Program-made: the position numbers and the translations under genes
Notes under the pieces: generated by a model
Databases searched by the model: none
What the model was told of the DNA's origin: nothing
The model's input: the letters and a program-made list of their open reading frames with translations, nothing else
Source of the DNA: Berberis thunbergii
Taxonomy: Eukaryota > Streptophyta > Magnoliopsida > Ranunculales > Berberidaceae
Length of the DNA: 64,000 nucleotides
Assembly: GCA_003290165.1 (NCBI GenBank)
Contig: QNQO01002083.1
Location: 1-64,000, forward strand
Reading direction: 5' to 3'
In this document: in pieces, positions 58,451-64,000 of the stretch
Position numbering within the stretch: the first letter of the stretch is position 1
Layout: each line of letters opens with the position of its first letter

Positions 58451-58730
58451 CAGGGGTGTACCAACTAAGGGGTGAGGCCCCCCCACCCCACCCCACCCCA
58501 CCCCTAGCTTTCAAAATATTTTAGCATATACTTAGCCTTTAAAAAACTCAATTATATAATGTATAATAAAGTATGAAAATTGTTTATTCAATTATTTAAA
58601 CATATCTTTATTGGTGTAATAGTTGGAAGTTTATCATTTTTAGTAAACGACCCGAGTTCGATACTCTTCAACTATTTTTTCTATGAAATTGAATTAGGAT
58701 CTTATTATGTAAGCAAATTTCATTTTTCTT
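58451..58730. mobile_element. Truncated relative of the 56501 hAT, inverted
   Basis: Starts CAGGGGTGTACC followed by a CCCCACCCC run, then CTAGCTTTCAAAATATTT and TATTGGTGTAATAGTTGG, which mirror the right half of the element at 56501-57370. No matching far end or TSD was found, so it is probably truncated. Confidence 0.5.
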
Positions 58731-60049
58731 TACAAATAATTTAAAAGCTGCAACAAGTGTAATTAGTGAAGAATTTAGACACGCATGGGGATTAAGTGTA
58801 AGTTATGTAAAACCTTATCCTTGTGAAATTGTTCAATGAAACATATCAGTAAGCGCCCAAGAGAAAACCACATCAACCAAGCCAATGTGAACTATATGCT
58901 TCATCTTCTTTTTCTCATCAGAAAATATACCCAAAAGTTTCATTACTTTTTCCATTTTGGCCTTGTCTCTGCATCAACAAATTAAACAATGTATAGTAAG
59001 AAACTAATGCACAAGTTGTAATAAGTTTGAACCATTAATTCATAATTGTTATATACAAATGCATATTTTTATCATGCCAATTATTGAATTAAAAAAATTG
59101 TGTCATTTAATCACATTCCTATGAGACAAAAACAAAATGTAAATTATTTTCACCACAGAAAAGAGGGAGAGAGTAGAGTGTAGAAGCTTTCGAAAGCAAC
59201 ACCTCTGTTTTCCACCATCAATGGTAAGAGACGAAGTCACAGTTGTAGTCGCACCCTTCAGTGCATCCATCCACTCAACTGATCAGTATACTAGAGGGAA
59301 GAAAGCTAATCGTCTCTCTTTCTATAAAATGATAGCTTATATATAATGTTAGTGCATATATCCATCCATGCATGTTCTGAGTTTAATAATTAGTTGTCTC
59401 TTCGTTTACACTCGTGCACAGTTTTCTTCGTTTACACTCGTGCACAGTTTACACTTCAATCTAAGAGCTACCACACCCACGCATCAGAAACGAAGTTGGT
59501 AGGTGATCATGACTAGTGCATGTGGCACTAAACTCCTAAAAATATGTTTTTTATTTTTAATTTTTTTTAAATTAATCTTTGGGGGAAGGGGCAACTATGG
59601 GATGTTTGACCTTAATTACTTAAACAAAAAATTTTACACTTCTTCGAAGGTATAATACGGCTTTACCCAAATAAATAAACTTATGGAGCAAGCCCTTGTC
59701 AACTAAAAACGCTTAGAAACTAAATATAAAAACAGACCTAAGTCATCAAAGATCTGGACCTTATTCTCTAAGAGATTACACCTCATTCAAGAGATTATTA
59801 TGCCTTATTCCCCAAGGAACTAATTCACCAAAAGGTAGCCTTTAAAACCAAAATGAAAAGACAAGTTTGAACCTTAGCTTCAAGTGAATCTTGCCAAAAC
59901 TTCTCAATCAAAACTGAAACTTAGCAATTCCAAGCCAAAATTCTCAGTTGCTTGAAATTCACCAAGTAAAACAATCACCAAAAGATCATTCATTCCACCA
60001 CAAGGACTATCATCAAAAGAAACTCACGCCCAAACCAAAGAAACAGAGT
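58731..60049. other. Spacer with a 24-bp tandem doubling
   Basis: No gene recognised. At 59401-59450 the phrase TTCGTTTACACTCGTGCACA occurs twice with a 26-bp period. A small AGCTTTCGAAAGC palindrome lies near 59188. The far right may be LINE 3' tail. Confidence 0.45.
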
Positions 60050-63000
60050 AGCTATCTGCAAAAGCAAAGATAACCAAGAATTGCCAACTGCCCAGGCTGC
60101 CAATACTTCAAATAAAGTGCTGCTGCAATTAACTTCCTGCAGTCAAAAGATCGTGCACAGTTCTGCCCAATTATTCCTCCAAAAACCTCCCAAGCACCTG
60201 ACTTATTAGCAAGTATACAGCCAGCTTTACACACTGTGACTGCAACACAAGAAAGTCGAAACTGTTTCACTTCGCTACATACCATCCAGCTATAAAATCG
60301 AACCCAATTCCTGTAGCCTCCTGTCAGGAAGAGCCACAGCCAAGAAGCCACCAATTAGCTACAACAAGACACCCAAAAGGCATCAAAACAGTACCCAAGA
60401 ACAGAGTATAGTTCTCTGTTCTGTACCGCGCTCATAAACCGAGTATCTTTTATTGTTTTGTATCCTAAACAAGTAGACCGAAACCACTCTATTGGACCTT
60501 CAAGAGGAACTGAAATAGAGTAGGATACTAAGGGAATGCATTATCCAGCCAATAAAAATCTCCTTCACAAAATAGAATCAAGCAAATATGAATCCAGGAA
60601 AATCATTTCGGAATTCTCAAATAGGCAGTCCGATTTTTGTCTAGAGAGATCAATGATTTAGGCCTATTCGGAAGAGACGATTGTAAAATTGAGAAACTTG
60701 TTCATTTTGGGCAAGTCTAGCCAAAGCATCCGCTGCTGAGTTTGTCTCCCTGAAAACATGACTACAATGACATCTCATTGTTCTACTAATTTCTCCCATC
60801 TCCTTCCACCAATCATCAAGGAACCACGGAATCCTTGCTTCCCGATAAAACTATTATTAACCAACATGCCATCCATTTGAATCAAACAATTCACATATCC
60901 ATTCAAACTACAAAATCTCAAGCCCTCCAAGAGGGCCCTAGTTTCCGCCACATTGTTAGTTCACTTGCCCAAAAAAACATTGTTTGGCCGCCATAAAACA
61001 ACCTTCATGATCCCTAATCATGAATCCTCCCACCGCCATGTTTTCTTTTGACGAGTCATCAACATTAAGTGCATGCCATCCAACTAGAAGAAAATTCCAA
61101 TAAACCACGCGAATTTGTGCCTTCACCACCGTCTTCTCTTAGAGACCCAATATACGCAAAAGTGCCCCCATTTTTATCCTTATTTTTAGGAATGAAATAC
61201 TTGTATATGCATCTAATCCAATAATATACTTTGATTTTCACATAATTTGGAAACCATTCATTTCCTTCATACATTTTCTTGTTTCTTTATAGCCAAATTT
61301 TCCATAAAATAAAAAAGGAGTAAGCTAGATGATAGTACCTGACAAAGTCGATGGGTTGGCTTTATGAAACCATCTCTTGAGCATGGAGAATGATTCGATT
61401 GGTCTATAAACATGTACATAAAAAATCAACTCAAATGGTTCCAAACCCTGTTCCAAACCCTCCTAGCAAGTTCACCTTCCAGGAACAAATGTTTGGTCGT
61501 CTCGTTCCCAAATCTTCTACAACAACTGCACTTAGAGGCCAATTGAGAACCAATTCTACGGATCTCACCATCTACCGACAAAACCCTTTTAATAATTTTT
61601 CACACAAAAATGGAAATCTTTGTGGGTAGTAAAGGATGTCATATCCACTTCCAAAACCCATTATGATGCCCCCTACTACGAAGAATCTCCGAAGCCGAAC
61701 TTATAGAAAAATCACTGTCATTATTTGATATCCAAATTCTGACATCTTTCTCACCATCTTCTCCTGGTAATCTTCTAATATACAGGTCTTGGGTTTTCTT
61801 TGCAGCAATGGTTCTAGAGACCTGAAATTCTCTCTATGAATTTACCTTAAAGAAGACCACCTATTATCTGTTTCTGCCCGACCCATATGATGAAAAGTCT
61901 CTCCCAAACTCCAATTTTCATTGAAAAAGCTTACATTACACTTGCCAATCTTTCAAGTTGAGTGTTCCACCATAAAGTTCTTGAATTCCAATAATTCTTT
62001 TATAAAAAAAGATGCACCCGCTTGAGCAACCTAGACACTGATGGGATTCGAGTATTTAAATATTTCTTTCCCATAAAAATAGCCCACAAGGAGTCCATAT
62101 TCATCAAATTCCATAAGGCCTTAACCCAAAATGCTTTTATTACAGAATCAAGGCTTCTCACACTCAATCCTCATTTTGTCGGGAAACTAAGATTTTCCCA
62201 TGCAACCCATTTTCTCTTATTTGCCCTCATGATCCCCCTAGAAAAAATCGACAATCATCTTCTGAATAATGTTCAATACTTTAATAGGCACACACGTCGT
62301 TGCAATGGTATACACTGGAATTGAAAGTAATACATGTTTGATCAGGATGAGTCTTCCCCTGGGGAAAGAAGTTTCACCGTCCACCCCTGAATTCTTTGTT
62401 GTATTTTATTGACCAAAGGCTCAAAAAATATTATTTTGCATTTACCTTGATAAATGGAAACCCCCAAGTAAGTAAAAGGAGACGGTTTGTAACAATATCA
62501 TGTCCATTATTTGGTTAAAACCATTCTTTCTGCACACACATTCTCAGCCAACATAAAAGAACTTCTGCCATCATTTATTTTCTCCCCAGATGCTAGACAA
62601 TATCTTTTGAGAAAGTTTATGCAACTCATCACCGACTGCTTCCTGCCATTTAAGAATATCAAAGAATCATCAACATATAATAAATGGGTAACCGGACTAC
62701 GCGCCCTAGGAGTGTGATAATAACCAATCTCTCCCCTACAAAAAATTTGTTTTAGACCCCTACTTAACAACTCTACAGCAATCACAAATAGGAGAAGACA
62801 AAAAGGATTTCCCTGTCTAAGGCCTCGTGACGACCGAAAGTGCCCATCATATCTACCTTGGAGAAGCACCGAAAAACCACAATTTATTGTTAAAACCAAA
62901 CTTGCGCAATACCGCCAAAAGATAATCCCTTTCTATTCTGTCATACGCCTTTTCCATATTCAATTTGAGAATGACATTATTGTCAGTTACCTTTTTTGTC

Positions 63001-64000
63001 AATAGTTCGCATTAGTTCTTGAGCTAATCCTATATTTTTTGTAATAAGTCTTCCTTTGCAAAGCCTCCTTGTTCCAAAGATATAATTTTTGGGAGAAATT
63101 TTGCCAATCTTTCACAAATTGTTCTGCTAAAACCTTGTACACCACACTACATAGGCTAATAGGCCGAAATTCAAAAAAAAGGTTTGGTTTATTTACTTTG
63201 AGAATAAGTGCCAAAAAATTAGTAGTAAACAAACCTGGCATGGAACAACAATCAAAAAATTCTTTCGCAGCTTCCCAATCATGACAAATAATCTCCCAGC
63301 AGGACTGAAAATTTTTTGCAGTGAAACCATCCTAGCCAAGAGCACTATCTTACGGAATACTGAAGACCACGCTCTTAACCTCCTCCAGACTCGGTGGTTG
63401 CTTAATTAAATAGCACTCCTCTGACTGATCAAATGGGAAACACGTTCCAAAAGATCATGATCCTTTTGGTACCCTTCTGCCATCAATAGATGTTGGAAAA
63501 AATGATTAGCCTCCTGAATGATAATTTTCTGTTTCGTGATCTCCATTCCATCCATGCCAGTTACTTTTGAAATAGCCCTTCTTTTGTTTTGCTTTAATAG
63601 AGGCAAAGAAAAATTTAGTTCATACATCTCCTTTAAACTGTTTTTCTCCTGATTTTTTGTTTCCAATAAATTTCTTCTCACACCAAAGCTAGTTTTAGTT
63701 ATGTCTGGCATCTAATCAAGTTTATGTTGTCATTTATGTGTCATTCCTACATCTGACTGAATTCCAATTGTTGAATATCATCTTACAACCTCCTTATCTG
63801 ACTGAAAATATTGCCAAAGGTCTCACTATTCCAAATTTTAAGGGCAACCCGCATCCTCTTTAACTTAGAAGCCAGCATATGCATCCTCCCAGTTCCCTCA
63901 CATCCTTTGTTCCAGTTTCTATTTAACCAAACCCAAAAAATTTCATGAGTCTACCATATTCTTTGAAATCTAAAAGGAGCAATACTTGCCCTCGGGGTGA
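60050..64000 (-). mobile_element. L1-type LINE, 5' end beyond the window
   Basis: A non-LTR retrotransposon on the minus strand. RT fingers: NFLALILKVNKP and FFEFRPISLCSVVYKVLAEQ (63241-63110). RT palm: SSRGLRQGNPFCLLLFVIAV and LLYVDDSLIFL (62830-62650). A reverse-transcriptase zinc-binding region follows (about 61650-61440: IGSQLASKCSCC and TTKHLFLEGELARRVW, across frames). RNase H starts NVDDSSKENMAVGGFMIRDH (about 61060-60990) and ends with HVFRETNSAADALARLAQ (about 60760-60700). Stops and frameshifts are frequent. The endonuclease domain would lie past 64000. The 3' end is not defined; an AATAAAA word lies near 60450 on the minus strand. Confidence 0.85.

Noticed and set aside
60052..60354. 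100-codon minus-strand frame as a host gene
   Set aside because: No motif; position downstream of LINE RNase H makes 3' LINE sequence more likely.

Overview
The window is a stretch of plant nuclear DNA, probably from a eudicot. It is A+T-rich, has spliced gene fragments with GT-AG introns, and is dominated by transposons of typical plant families: Ty1-copia and Ty3-gypsy LTR elements, a Mutator-like element (MULE) carrying a plant mobile domain gene, hAT elements and MITEs with 8-bp target-site duplications (TSDs), a tRNA-derived SINE and an L1-type LINE. I see no clearly intact host gene. The species cannot be named from the sequence.

Layout. 1-500: three ~150-bp tandem repeats. 1150-5688 (-): SEN1-like helicase pseudogene A. 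5685-8417: its 5' flank plus the left arm of a MULE, a segment that recurs at 34947-39048. 8940-20034 (-): helicase pseudogene B, split by a 6.6-kb copia element (11132-17732), a SINE (18655-18822) and a hAT with a MITE nested in it (19231-19948). 20390-20830 (+): a cytokinin-receptor-type histidine kinase fragment. 21004-27783 (-): a rearranged gypsy complex interrupted by a TIR element. 28790-30480: LTR-like sequence. 30489-33121 (+): the 3' exons of a beta-catenin-like protein 1 (CTNNBL1) gene. 34694-34925: a MITE with perfect 30-bp TIRs. 35212-36614: a hAT with an exact 8-bp TSD and an empty site in the other copy of the duplication. 37736-48444: a 10.7-kb MULE with TIRs and a 9-bp TSD; it holds a decayed plant-mobile-domain gene (+), a palindromic repeat array, and a decayed MULE transposase (-). 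48466-48780 (-): a histone H1-like tail. 50270-50790 (+): a second CTNNBL1 3' fragment. 50810-58430 (-): helicase pseudogene C, split by a second copia element, a hAT and a gypsy fragment. 60050-64000 (-): a LINE running off the window.

How the parts fit. The host-derived sequence looks like a small cluster of repeats in the order CTNNBL1 3' end (+), helicase (-), helicase 5' flank. All three helicase copies are broken at or near the Walker A motif by different lesions. The paralogous copies supply uninserted reference sites for several transposons, so element ends and TSDs can be read directly. Domain calls come from motifs in the translated sequence; no database search was run.
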